A stretch of DNA of 64,000 bases. It comes from Daphnia carinata (lineage: Eukaryota > Arthropoda > Branchiopoda > Diplostraca > Daphniidae). Shown here one piece after another: positions 34,700 through 46,320 of the stretch; positions within the stretch are counted from its first letter, which is position 1; each line of letters opens with the position of its first letter. Under the pieces are notes generated by a model, which did not search any database, had not been told where the DNA came from, and saw only the letters and a program-made list of their open reading frames with translations. Both the position numbers and the translations under genes were made by a program. The stretch spans positions 4,806,424-4,870,423 of the forward strand of contig NC_081334.1 in the NCBI RefSeq assembly GCF_022539665.2. Direction: 5' to 3'.

Positions 34700-35811
34700 T
34701 TATATCTGCACTAAAATCTTTGCTTCTTAAAACTGTACTTTGCGTCGATCTATATACGGAACATGAGACAACTCTTTGCACTAATTTACTGCATTGAGCG
34801 ATTTGAGTATTATTGTATTTTTTTTTTGGCGTATATCCCAAAACCAACTTTGAACATTGTTAAACTCGGCGTAGCCGTCCTTGAAAATATTGCTATTATT
34901 GAACACCAGGTGGTTCTGACATTTTAGTTTCTTTTTGTTGATACAAAAATTTCTTTTCTGGTAACTTTTTTAATATAGCAATTCAACTCACAAATTTTCA
35001 AGCGTTTTCAAGATTATAATGCATGTGCTGCAAAGATTCATGTCGAACACAAACAGTCTTAGTAATAATGGGTATCGGTTTTTACGTTAAAGCCAGCTTT
35101 GCAGATATCGGCTTTCTCGAATACCAGAGCGACAGTACTTCATGCCATATAAATTATGGGTGTGAATATGAAAGTGTTTTGAACCAAATCTCGTGGTTAT
35201 GGCTAAATGATTTCAAAGGCTTTGTCCTATGCCCTGTAAAATTATGCGTTCCATTAGGAGCACGATCACCTATCCGTAACTCGACAGATACGTTGTGCAC
35301 ATGCTTAACACACAACCATAAAGTAAGACTTAAACTACGTACGAGTAATTCTTACTAATACAATTGAAAAGTGACATTATGGAAATATTGCGTTTACTAC
35401 AGCCCAATATATTTCGTTTCTGGCAAATATGAAAAATGAGAACTAGCGTCCATCACTTCAAATGAAGACTGAGGAATACGACGTAAATCAGACAACCTGA
35501 GGCTAGTCACCTTCTGGCTGACAATTATAAAGGATAGGAAGGACTGTATATTTTTATGTACCGGACAAAAGAGTGGAAACTAAATTGAAACTTGGTGGAC
35601 ACCAAACAACAATTTTCATTCAAGTTATTGCAAGAAATAAAAAAAAAAATGCACAGTATCAATGAAGCAGGTCATATTGACTAATAAAAGAAATCAATGG
35701 CGCCGTCCCATATTGATTCCCTGGACAGACAGATGATGGCTTTTTCTATTTAGGATACAATTGTTTCTTCAAAAAGTAACGCGTCATACAGGAATAATAT
35801 GATCCTGGCAA
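34700..35811. other. Intergenic space between SLC25A15 and TMEM59-like gene
   Basis: About 1.1 kb, AT-rich. The plus frame at 35023-35358 (111 codons) has several cysteines but no domain, no splice neighbours and no support. The region must hold the SLC25A15 promoter and the TMEM59-like 3' UTR. Confidence 0.5.
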
Positions 35812-37336
35812 TCAGGCCAAAAGTATTTTTTCTTTCTTCTCTTCGTGGAGAGGAGCTAAATAGTTGTCAGCCACAACAATGTAACCACTTTTTATTAAGG
35901 TTTCGTAACTTGGAGGATCTAAGTTCGTCAAATCGCCATTTCCCGTAGTTTCTGGGTTTTCTTTGGACTGCATATACAACAAAAAACCGTAATAATGAAA
36001 AGCAACGTAGAAGAACATAAGATATACGCTTACTTTCTTGTGTTTCATGAAGGCAAGTATATAGAAAATGCTGATAAATAGCAAGGAGATTGACCCCGTC
36101 ACGATTAGGATGAACGACAAACGGTGTAGCCACAACCGGGTTGCGCAAAGAGAGATTTCAGCAGGGTCGACTGACGACATCTCATCTCCCATTAAATTAA
36201 TTATTTCCACGTCACCTGCAGACAACTTGTCATCCAGTTTATTTCCTTGTGTAGGCATGTCTCCTAGAAGGTCCAACAACTGGCCAGAGACGAGAGTGCG
36301 CTGTTGCACATCTTTTGGAACATCTAAACAGGGAATGACATTAAACAAAACATACTAACTTCATGCATCACTCATTTACCATTTTCATTGTCCTCTGTGG
36401 ACCAAAATGTAGAAGAAACCATTCCTATAATGGAATTCAGAAAGTTCATCTGTTTTTCAGCCTCCTCCAGTAGATGATGACTCATCTACAAACATTGACA
36501 AACAGAAAGGAAAGATTAATCAGCACATTCATAATATTTTCCCACATTTTGTACAAACATTTTTGGTCCTACCTCCATAATATTGTCAATTTCTTTTTTG
36601 GCAAAGTCGCATCCAGATATACAAACATCGCGATTTTTTTCAACAACATAAGCCTCATTACAATCTGGAGATAATAAAAAACTGATAAAAAAAAACTTAT
36701 TACAATGGACAAATACAAACAATAAGTTCTTACTGCTGACACAAAGAAGATGAAAAGCAGTTTCATTAAAATCTACTAGGTCTGCAGTTTCAGCATACTC
36801 AAAGAAGCGACAGCCCCTTTCACAGTCCTCTACCAAAGCTGTGTCCTGCACAATTTTTAGTACAATAAAAAAAAAAAATAACAATAGAGAAATTATACAT
36901 GTCTCCAGTTTAAAATTCTTGAGTGCTAATGATAGAGAATGATCATGAATTTCATTATGATTCAAAAGAAAAATTAACAGCACAAGGACCTAAAGAGACA
37001 TAATTGCACAGCAATAAACGGAAAACCATGGTGAGCAACAAGATTCTTTTCGCTACTTAAATACTAGCATAAAACACAAACCACAATAGTTCTAACAGCC
37101 TTTTCATTAGAAACGAAAGTTTCATTGTTCAGTCTTTCAAGGAACAATTTCTTTTACAAGTTACTTTTGCACACGCAAATAACAAGTGTTATTACCGTTG
37201 CCTGATGGCAGCGATCACTGCAAAGCTTGCTGACGTAACCCTTGGAAATGATAACATTGTTTTCCATTCCAAACACGGATGACTCAAAAGTATAGACAAT
37301 AAGTCCCGTAATAATCAAAAATGCTTTAAACTCCAT
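35812..37336 (-). CDS. TMEM59: TMEM59-like type I membrane protein
   Basis: Six exons: 37196-37336, 36734-36845, 36573-36664, 36380-36485, 36034-36323, 35812-35967, giving 298 residues. The N-terminus is a signal peptide (MEFKAFLIITGLIVYTF). The lumenal part has the paired-cysteine order of the TMEM59 family: CSDRC, then LVEDCERGCRFF, then LCVSNCNEAY, then DVCISGC. One transmembrane segment follows at about residues 219-242 (LSFILIVTGSISLLFISIF), and a cytoplasmic tail contains PPSYETL, a PPxY motif. In vertebrates TMEM59 is a Golgi/endosomal protein affecting glycoprotein maturation and autophagy through its tail; whether this holds here is inference. A second in-frame ATG three codons upstream (37345) is possible. 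The lumenal region shows weak overall similarity outside the cysteine pattern. Confidence 0.8.
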
Positions 37337-38057
37337 GACAAACAACTAAATTTTACAAAATTTGCAAGTAAATATTATGGGGTGGTGTTAGTTTGACGTC
37401 AAAGTTCGTTATAGTTACTCAAGAGATAAAAAATAATATTTCTAAATCAGTAGTCAACTACGACGAAACTAGAGCAGCGTTGCCACTATGTTATCATCGG
37501 ATACACGATCTGAATCGATAAGCAGTTAGGGCTCGGCCCCGGTTGGCCCCGGGTTAATTGAGATCCGCTTGCTACCGAAAAGAACTGTCGCAAAGCTGAA
37601 AAACGTTTATAAAACAATAGCAATAAAAATAAAGTAAGATAAAAAAAAACACAACTGAAAACATATTTTACACGCATGGCACCAGTATCTTCCCATATTC
37701 TAATTCATAACCAGGAGCCGAGCACATATAAGAAATAGAGTGCCAATCCAATAGGGGTAGATATTTTAGGCTTTCGGGATCGAAAAAAGATCCATCGCAT
37801 TCCGGTCGAACTGATTCGAAAGTCAAAATAAAGATAGCTAGCAATGTTGAAAATGGTTTTATTACAGCAATTTGCGATTGTTAAAGCGTTGATTAGATGA
37901 GTTGGTTGTAGTAGGACTGCCGAGAATATATTACAAATTAGAACTGATGGCAAATGTGCTATACCGTTTGCTTGTTTGTCGTGTGCGGGAGGATATCGAA
38001 AAATCTGACTGGCGTTATAATGGGCATTTCTGTTGTTCTTCGCCCAGCAACGAAGCA
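37337..38057. other. Promoter space of the TMEM59-like gene
   Basis: About 720 bp between the P450 stop codon and the TMEM59-like start. Open frames on either strand (37705-38094 -, 37902-38135 +) are partly shadows of the P450 last exon and have no recognisable features. TTTGACGTCA-like TTGACGTCAAA at 37393-37403 is a CRE-type palindrome about 60 bp upstream of the start codon. Confidence 0.5.
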
Positions 38058-40120
38058 TCAATAGCCGAATCTTTTGGACACGCGTGCAATGCAAGGACGA
38101 GGAGCCAAAGACAGGCCAGGAATGGGTTCAAGTGAAGGTCGTAATGCTTCATCAACGAGGAATTCGTCGTTAATATTTGGAGACTCAAATCGAAAGTGTT
38201 GCATGATGCACGTGAAGAAAAGGAAAAGTGAGCACCTCGCCAGAGTTTCGCCTATGCAGCTTCGTTTACCTACAACCAGTTTCAAGGTTAAAAATGAAGG
38301 TAAAATTTGGGTGATAGAGTACGAGAAATTAACCTAGGCCAAAGTTGAACATCAACTCTGATTTGACGTAATTCCCTGCAGTATCCAAATGCCTTTCTGG
38401 TAGAAATTTGGTCGGTTCAGGCCAAATATCAGGGTCGTTGTTTATGGCCCAAAGATTGATAAATACCACACTACCCTAATGTATTCATAATATCAATTTT
38501 TGTAGACGATTCAATGATTTCGTGAAGAATGATGAAAAAGAGTTTGCAAACCTCGGGTATGGCGTACCCTTGGCATTTCGTGTTCTTTTGGGCAACGTGG
38601 GGTACAGTAAGAGGTGCAACGAGACCGAGTCTCTGAATTTCTTGAAGGGTAGCTTCTGTATACGGTAATCTTTTGGGCGAGATTGATTTGCAACAAAATG
38701 AAGCACACAATGCCAATGTATTACTCAATTACCTTCTCCTGTCTGCTAAAGAAGGTTGGTTTCCCTGAAGAACTTCATCTATCTCTTGTTGTACTTTGGT
38801 CTGAATTTCAGGATGCAATATCATAAAGAGCAAAGCAAATCCAAGAGTGTGACTGGTTGTTTCTGAACCAGCGACAAAGATGTCGAAAATCGTACCCAAC
38901 AGCTGTTCCTCTGCACCATCAATAAACATTGACAAACAAAACAAATAACGTCTGCCAACAGTTTTTGCTTTTAGATTAACGTACCATCAAAAGTTGAATT
39001 TTTAGACGATTTGTTGTCATCCAATTTTTCCAAGTAAAGATCAATAAAATCTCTCGGTGAATCGGGTTGACGACTTTTCCTATGTTCTGCAATTTCCTCC
39101 TATAGAAAACGATCAAAAATTAACATGCAGTCAGTGTAAATCCTACTTAACGTATAGTACTTTGACGTAGGATCGTACAGGTGCAATGAATCCCATCAAC
39201 CTGTTGTAACCACTTAGCCCAGGAAAAATGAAACGTAACGGTGGCATAAAACTCAACACTGTTGGACCGCCGTCACTGAAACGCATAAAACCGTTCACAC
39301 AAGACGCAAGTTTTCTCATTTTTGGGTCTCCTCGCTGGAACCGGGTACCCGCAACCATAATCCACAAGATGTTAAGGACTGCAGTGGTGAATAGGTTTTC
39401 CAGTTTGATGTTTCCGCTGTTTGACGAATCCACAATGTTCTGACAAACAACATGGACATGACATGATTATGCAAAATTGTTCTAGATTATATATTAAGCC
39501 TACTTTAATTTCGGATACAAGATGGGTAATTTCATCCAAAATTGTCCCTTCGTGAAAAGATTTTCCGATTCCAACATCCTTCAAATGTTTGACTGTATAT
39601 CGCCTTTGCTCTTTCCACAATTCACCGTCTGTCATCAACACACCTGTCAGAAGGTATGTTACGTAAGACAACATGTAATAAGGCGAACAAATGCAAAATT
39701 AGCTCTTAACTTTAACATATAGTACCTCGACATAGTCCCTTGGTACGAAGGCTAAAATCAAAAGACTTTGGTCTCCCCAAAAGCAATGGATTGTTTAAAG
39801 CATCAATTGCTGCCTGGCGACCAGAAATGCAAATGAATTTCCTGTGAAGTAGGATTAAACCAATTACAGGGCCGTACTGTTTCGATAGCTTGTGGATTGC
39901 CTTAGACAAAAAAGGTTCATTTTGCATACGAAGAGTAAGGAAACTTAGAACTCCAGGTGGGCCTAAATAAAAAGGAATAAAATGTTGAAACGTCAAATTA
40001 ATGAAGAACAAACAATTCACCTGGCGGGAAGTCAGCAGGTGTGCGAATGAGATTAATGTACCAGAAAATCACCCAACCAAAGGCGGACAATAACAAACAA
40101 TATCCTATTAACATCAGCAT
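38058..40120 (-). CDS. Cytochrome P450, CYP2 clan
   Basis: Nine exons: 40021-40120, 39726-39962, 39504-39643, 39161-39439, 38985-39099, 38733-38910, 38552-38669, 38334-38469, 38058-38269, giving 504 residues. It is a heme monooxygenase anchored in the endoplasmic reticulum by its N-terminal helix ([19 protein letters not shown]), followed by the hinge DFPPGPPG. The C-helix region reads [16 protein letters not shown], the I helix AGSETTSHT (304-312), the K helix EIQR (360-363), the PERF region FLPERHLD and the heme loop [13 protein letters not shown] with Cys439. GVLxTDGxxWKEQRR marks the CYP2 clan. The substrate cannot be read from sequence. At exon 8 the first AG (38475) would give a stop, and the second AG at 38470 restores the frame. 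This lies in the same orientation as the TMEM59-like gene. Confidence 0.93.
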
Positions 40121-42400
40121 TTTAGTTTCACTTCATGAGAGAAGCACTCCTTACAATGGACTAGCTGCTACGTGAAAGTATGACTTTAAACAGGGACACA
40201 CATCCGATAACAACTACCTACTACAAGTTCAGGAGGCAATGCATAGCTGAATATCTAATTTGGGTCAGTAGGGCAATGAACAGCTGGCATTTACGTTTTC
40301 ATCTTGCCGTGTCTGCGAGCGTCAAAGTGAAACTGCCCAAGAATAAGCAGGTAGTTTGAGAAAAGGAGAAAATGTGCGGCATCATTACTAATCATATTGG
40401 GCACGTCAAAATGATGAAAAATTTGTCGATCAAAAATAGCTCCGCCAATGACTTTTGACGAAGTGCTATAAAGAGGAAGAGGGCTACACAACCAAAACAA
40501 GATTACTGTATGTGGTGGTAGCCGCTCGTGCCCACATACACGGGCTCAACCAATAATGGAATGGTGTAACGCTGCGACTAAATTTCGCTAAAAAATGAGA
40601 CAGAAATATCCATAAACTTACATTCACACCAATTGTGGCTTCTTCTTTCTTCGATGCTATTCAATTAAGGAGTTTCGGCAAAGCCAATGCGTATGTCATA
40701 TGTGTTATAGTAATGTGTCTGTTTCCTTTGCCTTAAGATTCCTGTGTAGAATTCCAGAACAGAAATAAGTTCATAAAATACTCTAATAGTAAAAATATTT
40801 GAAATACGTGGCACCTTTGATTGATTCCTGTTTGCCTAAATGTGAATCTTTCTGGGTCTGTAGAGCTGTGTTAAGCACATCCACCAGAGATGAGTGTACC
40901 CTGTCACATTACTTTGTAGATTACACAGTATTTTTTTTCTAATGTCTTCAGTGAAAGCAAGGTGTTCTTAAGACGAAATATATACGACAGGCACAGCAAC
41001 TGTAAACTTAATAAAAAGTGGCACATATGAAGATCTTTGGTTGATTTAAGTGGAAACACAGATTGAAAACTAGGGCAGCAACTAATAAACAGTAATTACC
41101 TTCAACTTGACTCCTTCAGTAATCCCCAGATCAGAGAACTCGAATGAGTAAACAAATCAAAACAAGGGATGCTTTAGGGCAGCCCCATGCCCAATGAGGA
41201 GACCAAAGGCAACAACATCCTTTTCATTGGAAAGGATTACTTCCATCAGTTACAGAGAAGAACTTCTGTATCATCTTCTTATATTTTAGTTGTTCTCCAT
41301 GGCCCTGTTTGCATTTTATGAATTTAAATAAAATGACGGGTACAGCATACTATCTTTTCCGCGCCAAAACAGAAGTGGCTATTCTGCACGAGCGCGCCAT
41401 TTCTTTCAAGATGTGTCGGAACTACCACCCCTACGTCAATCGAGTTTTCTAATCGTAAGCTTCGGTATCCAACCACCAGCAATCTTCTGCTTCTAATTGC
41501 TTTATTATATCTTAAAAATAAAAAAAATGGATTTTTAATAAATCGTTTAATCAGTTAATTAATTAGGTCCTCTTTTTTTAAAATGGCGCCATTGAATCCA
41601 CTACCTAGAGAGATGGCGCCGCAATCATAATCGATATATAATCGACGATCGTAATTCGTTGTTTGATTGTTACGCCGAATGTTTAAAAAAAAGTCTTAGC
41701 CTCACTTGTAGTACTTGTCACTTGTCGCCTTTGTTCTTAGCTCATTATGAGAATGTAATGGCGTGGTGAGCACAGTATCTTGTACACTTTGTTCTGGCTG
41801 TACGTGGTTTGACTTTTTTTAACAGTCTGTAGACGAAAGACGGCAGTTAATTGCATCTTACCCAGCAGGATAAACGTTTTCCTGTTTGTTACCAAGACAA
41901 ACCACGTAATTAAAGATCAGTAAACGCTGGGGACAAGGAAAGAGCATCGATATTGCCCTTGTTGGACGCCATTGTAATCGCAGAGTACTGTAATGGTAAT
42001 ACCGCACAGAATGGGAAAACTGACCTTAAAAAAAAAAGGGAAGCAGAAAGTAAAGAAAACTAACGTGTACGTTTGGCAAGAGCTCAGCACATAAATTGAC
42101 GAAAGTCTATCTACTCATTCACGCTCCACAGTTTTCCTTATCGCGTGGCCTTTTATGTGTTGGAGAAACGCTTCCTACGTACCCCAAGAAGAATATATTC
42201 ACGCTGTTCTTCCGTTTCTGTGGAGTTATTGGGTCCGAAACACTATAGACGAATGACACTCGAAAATCCGTAGAGACGGGTTATTTTCGAATCCATTCCT
42301 TAATTGGTTTACGTATTGTTCGCATTCCTTCAAGGCGAGTCGCCCACACATGCAAATGGAACCCATCGTGTTTACTGTGACCGTAGCTGAGATCTAGCAG
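40121..42400. other. Intergenic DNA upstream of the P450
   Basis: About 2.3 kb without a supported gene. The minus frame at 40291-40500 and other short ORFs have no features. At 41575-41625 two ATGGCGCC boxes (AATGGCGCCATTG, AGATGGCGCCGC) occur 35 bp apart, possible promoter or insulator elements. No repeats of note. Confidence 0.45.
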
Positions 42401-42449
42401 TGTGACATGGTGGATTGAAAGCAAACTATTACGTCTAGTACAGGTCTAT

Positions 42450-42552
42450 TTGCACCTTGCGTCACATTGAAGCACAATGTTCGATGCTAATTCCTTCTCA
42501 TCCTAAACTGAGTGACGCGAGGTGCAAGCCGAAATTTTGCATCTTGCGTCAC
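42450..42552. promoter_or_regulatory. Three copies of a 16-bp motif
   Basis: TTGCACCTTGCGTCAC at 42450-42465, its near-perfect inverse GTGACGCGAGGTGCAA at 42512-42527, and TTGCATCTTGCGTCAC at 42537-42552. Three copies within about 100 bp, one inverted, look like a regulatory cluster or the remnant of a small foldback element. No factor is assigned. Confidence 0.5.
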
Positions 42553-42559
42553 ACATATT

Positions 42560-45500
42560 AGCGAGACGAAGAATTTGCATGGAACCTCGAACCTGAATCG
42601 TTCAGAGCACCGTGCATGGGCAGATCATCGCGGACGCAGCAGATGGGCCAAGCGTAGAAATATATATAGGATCTGCCGTGTCTTAATAGGACGGAACCGA
42701 GAGGCAGTATAGCACTAAATGTATAGGCCAGCATGTACAATGACAGCTGTATAAACTAATAGTCCCATACATGAGAGCAAGGCTCCTGCGTGCGGCTACC
42801 AAAGCGATCAATAACACTGGAGTCTCTGCTCTTTTCTTTTTTGGATGCACTGCTGCTATACCGGCCCTTTTTTTTTCACTTATCTCCTTTTTTGAAATGC
42901 ATTCGTTAGGAATGATCTATCATCTGTAGATGGTTTGTATAGTTATAGGCTGGACGCTGATGTGTATACAGTAGGTGTCTCATAGTTGAAATGGATGTCG
43001 ATGTTCTTTTCGGTCGGTGCTTGTCTTCATTTATTCATTTGCTCAAAGGCTTTCTCGTAATGATTAAAATGTGTTTATATCTATCGCTCTTCGTTCGCGT
43101 AACTCCGATTCCTGATGTCCTCAGCCATTCGGCTTCATTTTTAGCAGCACTACATACTGTGCAAGAATGGTGTTGGACGCGTTTTCGTGTGCACCTAGCA
43201 TCGCATAGCCCAGCAGTAGGTCAGTGAAATTATCGAAGATAAACAATGTAAAACCAATAAGAGCGGTAACACGTAATGCGGAAGGCTATAAAGACACGTG
43301 CTAGCGACTACACACACAAGATGCTGCCTTGCAAAAATCTTGTGCTGCGCGTCTCCATATATAGAGGAGCATCTTGGTTGAAAGTCTCTTCAGTCGTGGC
43401 TTGCAGCAGCTCGTGGCTGGCTGTTCGACAGCATTTCTGGCCCCCGCTTACATCCTTGGCTCTAGCGATTGGAGGGTGCGTCTATGACGTGACTATCGTT
43501 GTGTGTTTTGTGTGGATGTATATCAAAGAGCTTGCGCCACTTTTGCCTGCTCACTCTGGATTAAAGGACAATGTACACGCAACGTGCCATCAACTAACTT
43601 GGATGAAATACCTTTGACAGCAATCAGCGTCACCAAACACGACCGACATCAAAGAGAGCGGAGTTAGCATCGACGAGCACCAGCAGTTTAATGGCCCTTT
43701 AGAAAAAAGACGCGTAAATTCTCGCCGTGCCATTTGATTTGCAATCAGCCGATGGCGGATTGGTGGCAAATTGCGAATCGAATGGAGCTGGGAAAAAAAA
43801 ATGCCAATTGATTGCACCGTGTCTTTCGTCGCCTGACTGGATATCGTTTAAATATAGCTAGGCAAATCGATAGACTGTATCACCTCCAATACAAAAATAA
43901 GAAGCGACATTGGTGTGGATCAACCTCGTCAGAAGGAGAAAATTACACGTCCGCCAGCCACGAGTCCCTTCCAGTTGCCAGGTAAGTCTGTGTCTTCCAT
44001 TTCGGATGCACGACGACGATATTACATGTGATTTGAATAATCCATGCAGACCATACCTAGGGAAATGCTGACGGAGCAGATCTCGTGCTTATTATTCGTC
44101 CCCTTGCGAATACCAAGACTCTCGTCTCGATCAATAACACCTGAGCTCCTCGACTAAAGACACTGTCGCAGCATTCTTTGTTGATGGAAATTTCAAAAGA
44201 CGATCATCTTCTTTTCGTAGCCAACGCGGCGTATCAGCCGGCAAGTAGCTAGCCGTAACGAGCCGTTTGTACGTCGATATAATGATGGTCATCAAGGGAT
44301 ATTGCACTGATTGTTCTACGTAGCGTGATGAAGAGTTGTACATGTAGAAATAGAATTTCCTCACTCTTTTTACTTGTTGGCCACCATATTTATCGCCGTG
44401 TAAGGGCGCGGAGGATGAAAATCGATAGCTCTCACTTTCTCTGAACATTTGATCCAACTAAATGCTCTGATGGAAACAATTTGGAAGATGGAATAGACGA
44501 CACGCTCCAGTCCTTTGTATTTGATGCTCTTTACACATAGGGCAGCTAAAGAGGAATAATACATTTAAAATAACACATTTTCTTTGGCTCCTCCCGAGAC
44601 ATCGAACACGTTATCCAGCAAATTCCTCGCCATGCGTCCTCCCCACAGCGAAATCAATTTACTTTGCCGCCTTCTTTTTTGACATGTCACTCCGACTTTG
44701 ACGTTCATCTTTTGCTGTGCTTGAGCTCCACTTTGTCTGTGAAATTTTGCACTGCACAAGTTTTGCACAGACATCACCGTTCAGCATTCGGTTGCATAAG
44801 AAAACTGAATCGCGCTACATGCTGCGACGTTCGCTTTGTTTTCCATCACCTTAACCAATAGGAAATGTAAATCCGACTAACATAAGAAACCTTTCAGAGG
44901 AATAGGACAAAACAATGACGATTCTTTTTCATAGAATGAAAATAAAAGGGTAAAATCAGGACCTTTTTCGATGTTTTCCATCGTCCCTTGGTGATATTGG
45001 ATTGTTCATATCAAGGCTGTTGTTGACACAACTCTAAAAAGAGAAGAACGAAAAAGGAATATCGAATGGATGCTGGTGCACGTTCGCTAGGAAATAATAC
45101 ACGTTAGAATATGATAGGATAAAGCGACACGCAAGCGAATCAAATGAGGTTCCGCCGTTTACTCTACCGGCAAAGTCAATCGGCATCCACACGTTTAATG
45201 CACCAGAGGCCGAAAGCAGACGAAATGCGACTAACCATAATAATGCAAACCTTAAATTAAAAAAAATAAAATAAAATGGAGAATAATATCATCAATGATG
45301 TGATCTACTTCACCCGAAATATAATATGCTACTATTCGTTTATCTCTTAGACGTACACGCAAAGTGAACTTTTTGCTGCATTACTACATTGTATTACGTT
45401 TCGTATTGAATCCGAGTGTGAAGGATTGGGACGACAGGTCAATCGTTTTATATTTTTATCTTTTGTTTCCTTTCGATAAAAGGGGAAGCTCCTGTCATTT

Positions 45501-45560
45501 AAAAGGCATTTGGTATATTGGCTCTAAAGTCAACATCTTTATTTCTATTATATACCATTC
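42560..45560. other. Intergenic DNA without a supported gene
   Basis: About 3 kb. Several frames of 60-113 codons exist on both strands (42991-43227 +, 43276-43617 +, 44131-44457 -, 44565-44777 -), but they overlap, lack splice partners and show no domain. I see no gene. Confidence 0.4.
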
Positions 45561-45627
45561 GTCTAAGCACACAGCCACCCGTGCTGGACAGTTTCCTTGA
45601 TATACCACATAGATTTTTCTTCCTTAC

Positions 45628-45894
45628 ATACAATATTGAGTGGCATTTCATGTTGGTTTGGCTGTAATATTGGCGAAAGCCCTTCGTACGAAACGTAATC
45701 GAAATAATCCTCAAGAAAGGAAAGATAATCCCCGAAAATCTCGCGACAAGTGCAGACGAATTCGTTTATCGCATCAGATGACAATGGCGTGGGACGTTGA
45801 CCAAAACGTTTGTGATGCTGGATGTATTTTATTGCTTGAAAACACGATGAAAGCGATGCCCAAATTCCGTCATTTATCACCGTGTCCACTGGCA
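45628..45894 (-). CDS. Possible internal exon of an unidentified gene
   Basis: After a good acceptor (TTTGAATTGCAG, minus strand) an open frame reads VPVDTVINDGIWASLSSCF, later LSSDAINEFVCTCREIFGDY and EGLSPILQPNQHEMPLN, and meets a GTATGT donor near 45627. The peptide is balanced in composition and looks more protein-like than the neighbouring random ORFs. I found no convincing neighbouring exon on either side and do not recognise the family. The opposite strand is also open (45640-45978), so chance remains possible. Confidence 0.3.
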
Positions 45895-46320
45895 CTGCAA
45901 TTCAAATGCAATTTAATGTGGCTACTAGTATTTTCATTCATTTCAAACAGTGATTCCATTTGCCAGTTAAAAATCTAACGAAAGTCATCATCGTGTTTGT
46001 TTTAATCGATCGATAAATCAATCGATATTCGGTTCAGCCTCACAGAACTGTGTGAGTGAATAGATTGCCAAGTTTTTTTTTTTTTTTGCCCTCTCTCTAT
46101 CGTTAAAGAAGTCCTCATGAGAATCTAGCCATCAGCCAGAAAGATGGAGTTGATTTGGCTGCTTGCCTATTTATACAATCCAATGCTTCATAACAGTTTC
46201 TCCTACCGTTTTTCCTGCAAATCACATCAACCTATTAACAACAGCGTATCGAATGTCCAACAGAATATGCGTGAAACCGAAATTGCATAACAAAACATTG
46301 CATTTGCACATAGGTCAAGG

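Noticed and set aside
35023-35358. 111-codon plus ORF with many cysteines
   Set aside because: No signal peptide, no domain, no conserved neighbours; it lies in a promoter and UTR region.
43276-43617. 113-codon plus ORF upstream of the Culd-like gene
   Set aside because: Hydrophobic patches only; no start context, splice partner or recognisable family.
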